Of a DNA stretch of 40,762 nucleotides, positions 24,609-32,427 are shown in pieces. The position numbers and the translations under genes are program-made. Positions within the stretch are counted from its first letter, which is position 1. Each line of letters begins with the position of its first letter. A model generated the notes under the pieces. That model ran no database searches, was not told the origin of the DNA, and worked only from the letters and a program-made list of their open reading frames with translations. The DNA is from Gemmatimonadota bacterium (GTDB lineage Bacteria; Gemmatimonadota; Gemmatimonadetes; Longimicrobiales; Gaopeijiaceae). The stretch is taken from the NCBI GenBank assembly GCA_016209885.1, contig JACQVF010000106.1, positions 1 through 40,762 on the forward strand, written 5' to 3'.

Positions 24609-25421
24609 TCAGGACTCGGGGTGGGGCGGTCCCTTCTTCGTGTAGATCAGGATGACTCCCGAGGAGGAACCCGGACCGTACTGCATCCCGGCGGCGGGCC
24701 CGCGGAGCACTTCGATCCGCTCGATGGAGGACGGGTCCACCAGATCGAGTACCGTGAGGCTCAGGGTTGCGGTGCCCGCGGTCCGCACCGTCGCGTTACT
24801 GACCCGGATCCCGTCCACGTAGATGAGGGGATCGTTACTGAGGGAGATGCTGTTCACCCCCCGGAGCAGGATTCGCGAGCCGGCACCCACCTGGCCGCTT
24901 GAACGCATCACGAACGCGCCCGGAATCCGGCCGGCCAGCAGCTCCGTGGCGCTGCTCGACACGCTCATCTCGAGCTCCCGGCTGTCCAGGCGTCCCACGC
25001 TCTCCCCGACCGACCGGTTCTCCAACGCGCGCGGCTGCCCGGTGACAAACAGCTCGTCCAGGATGGCCGCGAGTGGCGCGAGTTCGAAGCGGACGACGGT
25101 GCTCCGGCCTTCGTAGACCGTCACCTGCTCGACGCTGGTGGCAAAGCCCGGCGCCTCCACCTTTACGTTCGCCCGGCCGGCGGGAAGATCGCTCAGGCGA
25201 AAACGGCCATCCCGATCCGGGCGCGCCTTCGCGTCAGCGTCGATGAGCGTGACGCGAGAGCCAGCGATGGCGCGTCCAGTGTTCGCATCCAGCACGTATC
25301 CCTCAAGCGACCCCCTCGGCTGGCCTCGCAGAACTCCCGCACCCGGCAGGAGGAGAAGGACACAAACGGGGATGGCGGCCGGCAGGATCCGGCGAATCGG
25401 CAAGACACCCGCGGACCACAT
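24609..25421 (-). CDS. standalone carboxypeptidase-regulatory plus TonB plug-domain protein, no barrel
   Basis: 270 residues. Signal peptide (about 1-33: PAAIPVCVLLLLPGAGVLRGQ), a carboxypeptidase-regulatory-like domain (about 37-118: GSLEGYVLDANTGRAIAGS, GRFRLSDLPAGRANVKVEAPGF), then a SusC-type plug domain (about 125-262: LLAGRIPGAFV, RILLRGVNSISLSNDPLIYV, IERIEVLRGPAAGMQYGPGSSSGVILIYTKKG). The protein stops nine residues after the point where a SusC barrel would begin, and a different gene on the other strand starts nearby, so the barrel is absent and not frameshifted. It may be a periplasmic partner of a receptor, a receptor fragment, or a signalling plug. ATG 25421 has only a weak ribosome site. 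Confidence 0.85.
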   Translation of the reverse strand: MWSAGVLPIRRILPAAIPVCVLLLLPGAGVLRGQPRGSLEGYVLDANTGRAIAGSRVTLIDADAKARPDRDGRFRLSDLPAGRANVKVEAPGFATSVEQVTVYEGRSTVVRFELAPLAAILDELFVTGQPRALENRSVGESVGRLDSRELEMSVSSSATELLAGRIPGAFVMRSSGQVGAGSRILLRGVNSISLSNDPLIYVDGIRVSNATVRTAGTATLSLTVLDLVDPSSIERIEVLRGPAAGMQYGPGSSSGVILIYTKKGPPHPES

Positions 25422-25454
25422 CTTCGATCACACTCCGCTGAAGTCCGCGCACAC

Positions 25455-25491
25455 CATTACCATAGTAATGCCCGCGCGCGGATGATAGCAA
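25455..25491 (-). promoter_or_regulatory. putative promoter and dyad operator of the plug-only gene
   Basis: On the - strand: TTGCTA (25491-25486), 18-base spacer, TACTAT (25467-25462), about 34 bases of leader to the ATG at 25421. A perfect dyad CATTAC-CATA-GTAATG (25455-25470) covers the -10 box, an arrangement expected for repression. Confidence 0.5.
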
Positions 25492-25609
25492 GGCATCTTC
25501 GTCTTCTCCTTCTTCCTGCGTGTAGTACCCGCCGGGGCGCTCACGGTTCATCCGCCCGATGCGCGAGGACCACCCGCCCTCGTCGCATGTTCGGCCCGCC
25601 CTCAAGACG

Positions 25610-25639
25610 CGTAGAGGGGGGCTAACGCCCCCCTCTACG
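25610..25639 (-). terminator. 13-bp perfect hairpin downstream of the GntR gene
   Basis: CGTAGAGGGGGGC (25610-25622), loop TAAC, GCCCCCCTCTACG (25627-25639): a perfect 13-bp stem with a tetraloop, 37 bases after the gntR stop. There is no T-tract on either strand, so it is an unusual terminator or an RNA-stabilising element. Confidence 0.6.
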
Positions 25640-25676
25640 TCCGCCGCGCGACAGCGGCCCGCTACCGGGCCACTCG

Positions 25677-26396
25677 CTACCAGCTCCCGCGCTCCCCCAC
25701 GGTGTCGATCACTTGGCTCAGGCGCTGCGCCGCGTTCCGCCAATTGGTCTGCACCGCCCTCTGCGCCTCGTCCGCATGTCCGCGCTCGATCCCCGCGACG
25801 ATGTGCGCGTGCTCCTCGACCGAGGTGTGGATCTGGTCCACCAGGGCGCTGACGTAGACCCGGATGTAACGCTCCGCCTGCGGCTTGATCGCATCGTGGA
25901 GGCCCAGAAGCCGAGCACCCCCTCCCCCCTCCACGTAGCGCCGGTGAAAGGCGTCATCGAGGTCGAAGATCCGGTTCGCGTCCGGACGCGGTGAGTGCGC
26001 CTCGTCGCTCAGGTCCTGGTTCAGCCCGCGGAGGTCGCGCACCAGATCGCGCCGCTCCCCGGTCGGAAGTTCCGCGCACCAGCGCGCCGCGAGCGCCTCC
26101 ATCTCGCCAACGATCTGCAGCAGCTCCGTCGCGTCCTCCTTCGTCAGCGGCGCCACGGACGGCCGCGCCCGCTGGCCCGTGGAGGACGTCACGATGTAGC
26201 CCTCCTGCTGCAACCTCTGGAGCGCCGACCGCACCGGCGTGCGGCTGACGCCCAGGCGATCCGCTACATCCGTCTCGATAATGCGCGTCCCGGGAGCAAG
26301 ACGCCCCCGGACGATGAGCTCCCGAAGGCGCGTGTACGTCTCGACGACCCGGTCGCCCCGCGCCGACCCCTTCACCGCCTGCTTCCCGTCTTTCAT
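25677..26396 (-). CDS. GntR-family (FCD/FadR subfamily) transcription regulator
   Basis: 239 residues. An N-terminal winged helix (about 15-80: TYTRLRELIVRGRLAPGTRI, VADRLGVSRTPVRSALQRLQQEGY) is followed by a helical FCD effector domain (about 92-225) with likely metal ligands in FDLDDAFHRRY and EEHAHIVAGIERGHADEA. FCD regulators usually sense small carboxylates or amino-acid-like acids. The promoter region on this strand reads TTGCGC (26520-26515), 17 bases, TATGAA (26497-26492); a perfect palindrome at 26465-26488 lies on the start site, so autorepression is likely. Divergent from the GNAT gene and next to the hydrolase locus, which it may control. ATG 26396 is followed by a basic N-terminal tail. 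Confidence 0.93.
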   Translation of the reverse strand: MKDGKQAVKGSARGDRVVETYTRLRELIVRGRLAPGTRIIETDVADRLGVSRTPVRSALQRLQQEGYIVTSSTGQRARPSVAPLTKEDATELLQIVGEMEALAARWCAELPTGERRDLVRDLRGLNQDLSDEAHSPRPDANRIFDLDDAFHRRYVEGGGGARLLGLHDAIKPQAERYIRVYVSALVDQIHTSVEEHAHIVAGIERGHADEAQRAVQTNWRNAAQRLSQVIDTVGERGSW

Positions 26397-26464
26397 GAAC
26401 CGTTCCCCTTCCCCGAACGCCGTCCGTGCGTAAAGCCCGTCGTCGGCGAATCCGCTCGTGCTAG

Positions 26465-26488
26465 TGCATCCTTGTATACAATTATGCA
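26465..26488. promoter_or_regulatory. 24-bp palindromic GntR operator
   Basis: TGCAT-CC-TTGTATACAA-TT-ATGCA: a 10-bp perfect palindrome TTGTATACAA with symmetric 5-base flanks, the longest such dyad noticed in the window. A central GTATAC core is typical of FCD-type GntR sites. It overlaps the predicted transcription start of the regulator gene. Confidence 0.72.
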
Positions 26489-26617
26489 GAATTCATAGCA
26501 CGCTCCCCCGCGCGGCGCAACACGAGCCTCGGAGGCCAACCACTGGTCGCGCCGAGCCCATCGCCCACTGGCGCCACCAGCACCTTCGCGAACCCGGGAC
26601 CCCGGAGGAGGATCGAT

Positions 26618-26648
26618 GTATACCTTGCTGGATACGAGTGCATATACT
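26618..26648 (+). promoter_or_regulatory. second GTATAC element and -10 box before the GNAT gene
   Basis: The gap 26397-26751 (355 bases) carries no gene but two control regions. On the + strand, GTATAC (26618-26623) recurs without the symmetric flanks, followed by TATACT (26643-26648) as a possible -10; no good -35 is visible. TGCAT also recurs at 26639-26643. A weaker copy of the GntR operator is a reasonable reading. Confidence 0.4.
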
Positions 26649-26751
26649 ATCATGAGCGCGCGTGAGGCGACGCGCGAGAACGCAGAAGGCGGTGCGGAGG
26701 TGCGGCACAGCAGCGGGGCGAGAGACGACGCTGAGCCAGAAGGGAGACGGC

Positions 26752-27633
26752 ATGGGAGCCGGCGTGCGCCGGGCGCGGGGCAAGGAGGCCAGCACGGTAG
26801 TCATCCGTTCGCTGGAGGGCCGGGACGAGTATGCCGCGTGCCTGGGGCTGCAGCAAGAGACGTGGGGTAAGGGGTTCGTGGAGCTGGTGCCTCCCGCGAT
26901 CCTGATGGTGGCGCAGAAGATGGGAGGAGTGGCGGTGGGCGCGTTTGACGGCCGGGGCGCGCTTGTGGGCTTCGTGTTCGGCGTCACGGGCGTGAGGGGG
27001 GGCCGGCTGGCGCACTGGTCGCATATGTTGGCTGTGCGTCCGGCGGCTCGAGGGACCGGCCTGGGCCGGCGACTGAAGCTGTACCAGCGGGAGCGGCTTC
27101 TGGAGCTGGGTGTGACGGTCGCGTTCTGGACCTTCGATCCTCTGGAATCCCGCAACGCCCACCTCAACGTGAGCCGCCTCGGAGCCATGCCGATCGAGTA
27201 CATCCCTGACATGTACGGGCGGAACACGAACAGTCCGCTGCATCGGGGTCTTGGTACGGACCGCCTGATCGTGCACTGGGATCTCTTGGACGAGCGTGTG
27301 AAACGCGCCATCGCGGACGGCCGTAGCGGAAGCGGTGCCGCGGCCGCCGGGGGAAGTGACGGTCCGGTGGTGAGTCCGGCGAAGGACGAGGAGCCGCAGG
27401 CGGGCTCGCGGGCGATCGAGCTTCCGCGCGCACCTCTCGTGCAAATCGAAGTACCGGCCGACATCCAGTCACTGAAAAAGCGGTCTACAGAGCTGGCGGT
27501 CCAGTGGCGTGTCACCACGCGGCGCGCGTTCCTCCAGTATCTCTCCAGCGGGTACACTGTAACCGGCTTCGAGCGGGACGCCGCGACGGGGCGCTGCTTT
27601 TACGTTCTCGCGCAGGCCCCGCCGGGGCACTAG
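26752..27633 (+). CDS. GNAT-superfamily acyltransferase (COG3375-like)
   Basis: 293 residues. An N-terminal GNAT fold (about 15-160) has the acyl-CoA-binding pattern MLAVRPAARGTGLGRRLKLYQRERLLELG. Family-specific motifs of the COG3375 type follow: TFDPLESRNAHLNVSRLGAMPIEYIPDMYG, then a C-terminal extension ending with EVPADIQSLKKRSTELAVQWRV and the GYTVTGF block. The acceptor for this subfamily is unknown. The ATG at 26752 follows AGGGAGACGG, so the longer frame to 26662 is rejected. The AGGGAGAC ribosome-site motif recurs before the serine hydrolase at 30556 and, similarly, before the hydrolase at 35918. Divergent from the FCD regulator and convergent with the hydrolase run, so likely the same regulon; N-acylation of an amino compound would fit the neighbouring deacylase, but this is inference. 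Confidence 0.85.
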   Translation: MGAGVRRARGKEASTVVIRSLEGRDEYAACLGLQQETWGKGFVELVPPAILMVAQKMGGVAVGAFDGRGALVGFVFGVTGVRGGRLAHWSHMLAVRPAARGTGLGRRLKLYQRERLLELGVTVAFWTFDPLESRNAHLNVSRLGAMPIEYIPDMYGRNTNSPLHRGLGTDRLIVHWDLLDERVKRAIADGRSGSGAAAAGGSDGPVVSPAKDEEPQAGSRAIELPRAPLVQIEVPADIQSLKKRSTELAVQWRVTTRRAFLQYLSSGYTVTGFERDAATGRCFYVLAQAPPGH

Positions 27634-27672
27634 TGGTCGAATTCGTAAATACGGCCGCATTCGGCTGCCGCG

Positions 27673-27689
27673 ACAAAGCTTCGCTTTGT
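27673..27689. terminator. short hairpin at the convergent junction
   Basis: ACAAAGC-TTC-GCTTTGT: a perfect 7-bp stem that begins on the last base of the serine hydrolase stop codon (- strand) and lies 40 bases after the GNAT stop (+ strand). A second short stem (GCCG-CATT-CGGC) with TATTT lies next to it on the - strand side. Probably a weak bidirectional terminator. Confidence 0.45.
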
Positions 27690-28849
27690 TACCGCCACGC
27701 CGACGGCGGCAGCTCCAGGACCGCGGCGGCGATCCGGTCGGCGAGCATTCCGGCCCCGTTCCGCACGTTCACGATGACGGCCACGACGACGTCGTCGTCG
27801 GGAAAGAAGGCGAGGGCGGTATTGAACCCGTTGATGCCGCCCCCATGGGAGATGCGCCGGTGTCCGGCGAGCTGGTCGATGCGGAGGGCGTAGCCGTAGG
27901 GAACCTGCTCCCCCTCCGACAGCGTCAGGGGTGTCGTCATCTTCCGGTATGAATCGGCGCTCACCACGCGCCCGCCGTGGAGCAGCCGGCTCCATTTGAC
28001 CAGGTCGAGCGCCGTTGCGCACAGCGCCCCCGCGGCACCCGGCGTCTCCATGCTGATGAAGGTGGTGTTCCGCAGCTTCCGCTCCACGACGTCGTAGCCG
28101 CGGGCCCGCAACGGGATGATCGTGCCATCCTCGCAGTAGTAAGTGTCGTGGAGGCCCAGGGGCTCGAGGATGCGCTCGCGGAGCGCCTGCCGGTACGGCA
28201 CGCCCGTGACCTTCTGGATGATGACGCCCAGCAGGTAGTAAGCCGAGTTGTTGTACTGGTAGCGAGCACCGGGCGTGAACTCGAGCGGTCTGTCCTTGAA
28301 GGTAGCCAGCAGCTCGGCATCGGTGAGCGCCAGCGGGCCGATCCGGTCCCAGAAGCCCTCCACGCCCGTGTACGGGACGATCCCCGAGGTGTGATTCAGG
28401 AGGTGATGGATCGTGATGCGCTGCGCGTGGGTCGGGTAGTCCGGGAGGAAGCGGGTGATCTCGTCGTCGAGCCGGATCTTCCCCTCGTCCACGAGCCCGA
28501 GGATGAGAGTGGCCGTGAACTGTTTCGTCACCGAGCCGATCTTGAATACCGTCTGCGCCGTCACCGGCACCTTCTGCTCCAGGTCCGCCCACCCGTAACC
28601 ACGCGCCACGAGGATGTCGGAGCCCCTGGCCACCGCCACCGTGATCCCGGCCACGGTATCCGTGGCCAGGGCCTCCAAGGCGTGGGTGTCCACAGCGCGC
28701 ACGATGCGCCCGCGCTCCGCGGCGGCGGCGGCCTGTGCGCAGAGCGGGGACGAGGCGAGTGGCCCGGCCGGAAATGTGACGAGCACGGCCAGTCCGGTGA
28801 GCGCGGCGGCTCCCCGTGGGCAGCCGACGGCGGCAAGGATGCGAGACAT
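27689..28849 (-). CDS. exported serine hydrolase, class C beta-lactamase/D-peptidase family
   Basis: 386 residues, signal peptide (hydrophobic AAALTGLAVLVTFPAGPLA, cleavage near SPLCAQA). A penicillin-binding-like serine hydrolase (S12/AmpC fold): catalytic Ser106-x-x-Lys109 (GSVTK), YNN at 199-201 as the Tyr-x-Asn motif, and HGG at 335-337 in place of KTG. Activities in this family include D-aminopeptidase, DD-peptidase, esterase and beta-lactamase; sequence does not choose. ATG 28849 has AGAGG seven bases upstream; the frame to 28948 is longer but lacks a signal-like start. Last gene of the - strand hydrolase run, 138 bases after the larger paralog. Confidence 0.9.
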   Translation of the reverse strand: MSRILAAVGCPRGAAALTGLAVLVTFPAGPLASSPLCAQAAAAAERGRIVRAVDTHALEALATDTVAGITVAVARGSDILVARGYGWADLEQKVPVTAQTVFKIGSVTKQFTATLILGLVDEGKIRLDDEITRFLPDYPTHAQRITIHHLLNHTSGIVPYTGVEGFWDRIGPLALTDAELLATFKDRPLEFTPGARYQYNNSAYYLLGVIIQKVTGVPYRQALRERILEPLGLHDTYYCEDGTIIPLRARGYDVVERKLRNTTFISMETPGAAGALCATALDLVKWSRLLHGGRVVSADSYRKMTTPLTLSEGEQVPYGYALRIDQLAGHRRISHGGGINGFNTALAFFPDDDVVVAVIVNVRNGAGMLADRIAAAVLELPPSAWR

Positions 28850-28987
28850 GCGCGACCTCTGCGTGATAGACGGCGGGCGGCCCGCTAACTTCCGGATCAG
28901 TGCCGGGCACGCCGGGTTGCGGGCCGCCACGCCGGCGGGACGGCGCACCCGCGCTGGTGCTTCGCGGCGGAGATCCGCTGCGAAGCA

Positions 28988-30556
28988 TTAGCGGGACGTG
29001 GCCGTCACCCCCTCTTCCTTGCGGGCGCGGCGGAAGTGCACCGGCACGGGCACATCCACCTCCATGGGCACGACCAGCTCCTCCACCTCTCCGCGTGGGT
29101 TCAGCACGAACGTCACGAACCGCTTCCCCATGCTCTCGCGCCAGACCGGGTGGCGGAAGCTCATGGCGAAGGCATCCAGGTGCCAGTGCTCGAGGTCGGC
29201 TGCGAAGTCCAAGCCGAAGTTGAAGACGAGCCCGTTCCCTTCCCGCGTCACCTGGACCGGGCCGTACAGGCTGTCCACGTAGGTGCCGGCATAGCGCTCC
29301 AGCACAAGGGAAGGCCGCGTATCCCGGATGCGCGCGTCGGCTAGGCGCCGTGCCTCCGCTTCGGCCCTCTCTCGCGACCGCCCCGCACGTTCCAGGTAGA
29401 TTCCACTCCAGTCGCGGGCGGCCACGCCCAGGTACGCGTCGAAGATGCGGTAGGCCAGCGCGCCGACCAGGCCGTTTCCCCCCAGGTTCGACAGGATCAC
29501 CACACCCAGCTCCTCCTCCGGCATCAGGGCCACCCTGGCTGCCATCCCGTCAATCCCGCCCCCGTGCTGTGCGAGCTTGCGCCCGTGATAGTCCTGGAGG
29601 GACCAGGCGAGGCCGTAGGCCTGGAAGTGGGTCGTCGGGAAGAGCTCCTCGCTCTCGGGATCGATGCGCTGGAGCATCTGGGCCGCGTGCATCTCCCGGA
29701 TCGCCTCCGGGCTGACCAGCCGCTGACCCTCGTAGCTCCCTTCCCCGAGCTGCAGCCGGATCCACTGTGCCATGTCCCGAACGCTGGAGTTGATGGAACC
29801 GGCGGGCGCGATGTTGTCGATGTTCCGGTACGGGACGGGGTGGACGCCGTCCTCGGCACGAACGTGAGGCATCGCGACGTTGGGATCGTCTTTGAGCACC
29901 AGCACGCTCGTGTTCGTTCTCCGCATCCCCAGCGGCTCGAAGATGCGCGTGCGAACCAGGTCATCCCAGCTCATCCCGGCGATCCTCGCCAGCATCTGGC
30001 CGGCCGCCAGGAACATGATGTTCTGGTATCCGTAGCGGGTGCGGAAGCCCCAGGTCGGCTGGAGGTAGCGGACCCGGCGCAGGATCTCCTCACGGTCGTA
30101 GGTGGATCCGTACCAGAGGCGGTCGCCGCGGGAGAGCCCGCTCCGATGGGTCAGCAGGTCGCGAACCCTCATCTCCCGGGTCACGTAGGGATCGTAGAGC
30201 TGGAAGCCGGGCAGGCGCTCGACGACGCGGTCGTCCCACCCTAGGCGCCCCTCGTCCACCAGCATCCCCACGGCTGCCGCGGTGAACGCCTTCGAAGTGG
30301 ACCCGACGGCAAACAGCGAATGCTCGTCCACGCGGTCCGGCTTCCCCAGCTCCTTCACCCCGAAGCCTCGGGCATAGACCATCTGGTCATTCTTGACCAC
30401 AGCGATGGCGAGCCCGGGGACCCCCCACGCCTGCATGGCCTGCTCGACGTAGGCATCCAGGCCCGACAGCGGCGCGGGCTGCGCCGGGGCGGAACGGAGC
30501 CCCACCACCAGGAGTAGGGCCATGAAGGCCACGGAGGTCCGACGTACCCGAGTCAT
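28988..30556 (-). CDS. exported serine hydrolase, beta-lactamase-like domain plus C-terminal DUF3471-like part
   Basis: 522 residues. Signal peptide (TSVAFMALLLVVGLRSAPAQ), a beta-lactamase-related domain (about 30-390) with Ser86-T-S-Lys89, Tyr177-Q-Asn179 and HGG at 331-333, and a C-terminal beta domain (about 430-515: LERYAGTYVDSLYGPVQVTREG, LVFNFG) resembling DUF3471/lipocalin-like tails of this family. ATG 30556 has AAGGGAG nine bases upstream; an ATG at 30580 lacks one. Distinct from the shorter hydrolase downstream, so they are paralogs of different subfamilies rather than a recent duplication. Probable substrates are D-amino-acid peptides, esters or beta-lactam-like amides; not resolved. 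Confidence 0.9.
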   Translation of the reverse strand: MTRVRRTSVAFMALLLVVGLRSAPAQPAPLSGLDAYVEQAMQAWGVPGLAIAVVKNDQMVYARGFGVKELGKPDRVDEHSLFAVGSTSKAFTAAAVGMLVDEGRLGWDDRVVERLPGFQLYDPYVTREMRVRDLLTHRSGLSRGDRLWYGSTYDREEILRRVRYLQPTWGFRTRYGYQNIMFLAAGQMLARIAGMSWDDLVRTRIFEPLGMRRTNTSVLVLKDDPNVAMPHVRAEDGVHPVPYRNIDNIAPAGSINSSVRDMAQWIRLQLGEGSYEGQRLVSPEAIREMHAAQMLQRIDPESEELFPTTHFQAYGLAWSLQDYHGRKLAQHGGGIDGMAARVALMPEEELGVVILSNLGGNGLVGALAYRIFDAYLGVAARDWSGIYLERAGRSRERAEAEARRLADARIRDTRPSLVLERYAGTYVDSLYGPVQVTREGNGLVFNFGLDFAADLEHWHLDAFAMSFRHPVWRESMGKRFVTFVLNPRGEVEELVVPMEVDVPVPVHFRRARKEEGVTATSR

Positions 30557-30609
30557 TGAATCGTCTCCCTTCTTCGGCATAGCATTGGCGGTCGGGAGCA
30601 CTGGCACCA

Positions 30610-32376
30610 CTAGTCTTTCGGCGTGGCTGGCATCATGGGCAAGAGCAGGTGCGAGGCCCGCGCCCGGTCGTGATAGACCGTCTGCCGCGCAATCCTCCAC
30701 TCCGTATCCGTCGCCACCGGGTTCCCCGTGTTCGGGTTCGGCGCGATATACGGATGGGCGCTGCTCGAGACTTCGATGCGGACCCGATGCCCCGGCAGGA
30801 ACGCGTGACCGATGTCGAACAGCTCGATCCGGTACTCCTCCGGACGGTTCGCCGTCAGCAAGACTTCACTCCGGTACCCCTTTCGGTACCGGGCCCGGAG
30901 GACCCCCGCCTGCCAGGGGCCCAGCTTCAGCGCCCGACCGTCCGGATACACGTCCATGATCTTCGCCATGAAGTCCGTATCCCGGGCGTCGCTCGCGGCG
31001 TGAACGACAACGAACACGCGGCCGATGATCTCGAGGGGCTCCTCGAGCACCTCGCTCGTATACACCAGCACGTCGTCCCGCCGCTCGATCACGCGCTGGT
31101 CAATCCCCAGGTGCTCACCCCCCACGTCCGACGGGACCGGACGCTGCGGATCGTACGCGTAGCGGTCCGGCGGCTCGCTGCCCGGCGCCTCCCAGCTCAG
31201 CGTCCCGTCCCCCGCCAGCGTGTTCGCCGCGCCGCCGCTGTGCAGGTACAGTTTCCTGTAGACCATCTGCGGCGGCGGATAGTCGTCCAGCGAACGCCAG
31301 ACGTTAGACCCGCTCACGTAGACCCGGGCGCGCGGGAAGTCGAACGCCGGCCGGGCCCCTTTGAGACAATACTCGAAGAACGCCACGTGCAGGGAATCCA
31401 CGTCCACGATGGACGACGGCGTGAACTCCATGTCGCCGACGGTGAGGCTTCCTCCCCGGATCGCGCCGCCGTGTGTCCACGGCCCGGCGATCAGATACTG
31501 GCGGTCCCTGGCCGGCGAGTGCTTGCGCATCCCCTCCCAGTAGGAGATCGCGCCCGGCTGGTCCGCGTCGAACCAGCCCGTGAACGTAAACGCGGGGATC
31601 GCGATCTTCTGGAAGTCCTCCGTCGTGAAGAGGATGCGCTCCCAGTACGCGTCCGCCGTCTTGTGGGTCAGGAAGTCGCGATAGAGCGGCATCTTCCGCC
31701 CCATGGCCTCGTCCATGGTCAGGAGCGGACGGTGCTGGTAGACGCGCGTCCACTCCGTCTGGGAGAGGCTCGCACCCTGCGCGACACGTGCCGAGGTGCC
31801 GTTGATCCAGCGCAGCGCCCATTCCATCTGGAAGGCGCCGCCCATATACGGGATCTCGTCGAAGTACCTTCCCGCCGGTGCCTGCGGGATGATGCACACC
31901 AGGTGAGGCGGCTGCTCGCGCGCGGCGAGCCACTGCACGGTGGCGAGGTAGGAGCCTCCCACCATCCCCACCCTCCCGTTCGACCAGGGCTGTGCCGCAA
32001 TCCACTCCACCGTGTCGTAGCCGTCCCGGGCGTCCGCGAAGAAGAAGTCGAAGGAGCCCTGCGAATCGCCGCGCCCGCGCGCGTCCTGTACAACGAACAC
32101 GTAGCCGCGCCGAGCATAGAAGCGCCCGAGCCTCGGATAGCGGCCGCTGGACTTGATGTACGGGGTACGCACCAGCACCGTCGGGTAGCGTCCGGTATCC
32201 GCGGGCATCCACATGTCGGCGGAAAGCTCGACGCCGTCACGCATGGGCATGCGCACATCGAAGCGCTGGGGAACCTGGGCGGAGGCGGTGGCCGCGGCCG
32301 CCGGGATGCAGGCCAGCTCGAGCGTGAGGGCTAGGGCCAGGCGGCGCGGGGCGCGTTTTCCTTCCGGCTCATGCAT
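30610..32376 (-). CDS. CocE/NonD family exported hydrolase (S15-type), copy 2
   Basis: 588 residues with signal peptide (LALALTLELACIPAAAATASAQ). Alpha/beta hydrolase domain with catalytic Ser142 in GGSYLATVQW, Asp270 in GWFDADQP and His302 in GPWTHGG, and a C-terminal jelly-roll domain (about 370-588, ending VYHDRARASHLLLPMMP). The family includes cocaine esterase, alpha-amino-acid ester hydrolase, glutaryl-7-ACA acylase and X-Pro dipeptidyl peptidase. ATG 32376 is followed by a normal signal peptide and preceded by AAGGAA. It is closely similar along its length to the gene at 36070 and has the same length, so the two are duplicates separated by two other genes. Lies 51 bases after the deacylase gene. 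Confidence 0.92.
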   Translation of the reverse strand: MHEPEGKRAPRRLALALTLELACIPAAAATASAQVPQRFDVRMPMRDGVELSADMWMPADTGRYPTVLVRTPYIKSSGRYPRLGRFYARRGYVFVVQDARGRGDSQGSFDFFFADARDGYDTVEWIAAQPWSNGRVGMVGGSYLATVQWLAAREQPPHLVCIIPQAPAGRYFDEIPYMGGAFQMEWALRWINGTSARVAQGASLSQTEWTRVYQHRPLLTMDEAMGRKMPLYRDFLTHKTADAYWERILFTTEDFQKIAIPAFTFTGWFDADQPGAISYWEGMRKHSPARDRQYLIAGPWTHGGAIRGGSLTVGDMEFTPSSIVDVDSLHVAFFEYCLKGARPAFDFPRARVYVSGSNVWRSLDDYPPPQMVYRKLYLHSGGAANTLAGDGTLSWEAPGSEPPDRYAYDPQRPVPSDVGGEHLGIDQRVIERRDDVLVYTSEVLEEPLEIIGRVFVVVHAASDARDTDFMAKIMDVYPDGRALKLGPWQAGVLRARYRKGYRSEVLLTANRPEEYRIELFDIGHAFLPGHRVRIEVSSSAHPYIAPNPNTGNPVATDTEWRIARQTVYHDRARASHLLLPMMPATPKD

Positions 32377-32427
32377 AGGTCGATTCCTTCCGTCCGGTCC
32401 CCGCTCCATCAGAACGACAGAACGAGG

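Noticed and set aside
26625..26648. TTGCTG ... TATACT considered as a full promoter for the GNAT gene
   Set aside because: Spacer is only 12 bases; kept as a possible -10 only.
27630..28988. 452-codon - strand frame overlapping the serine hydrolase in another frame
   Set aside because: The alternative frame has the SxxK, YNN and HGG motifs and a signal peptide; this one is Arg/Gly/His-rich noise.
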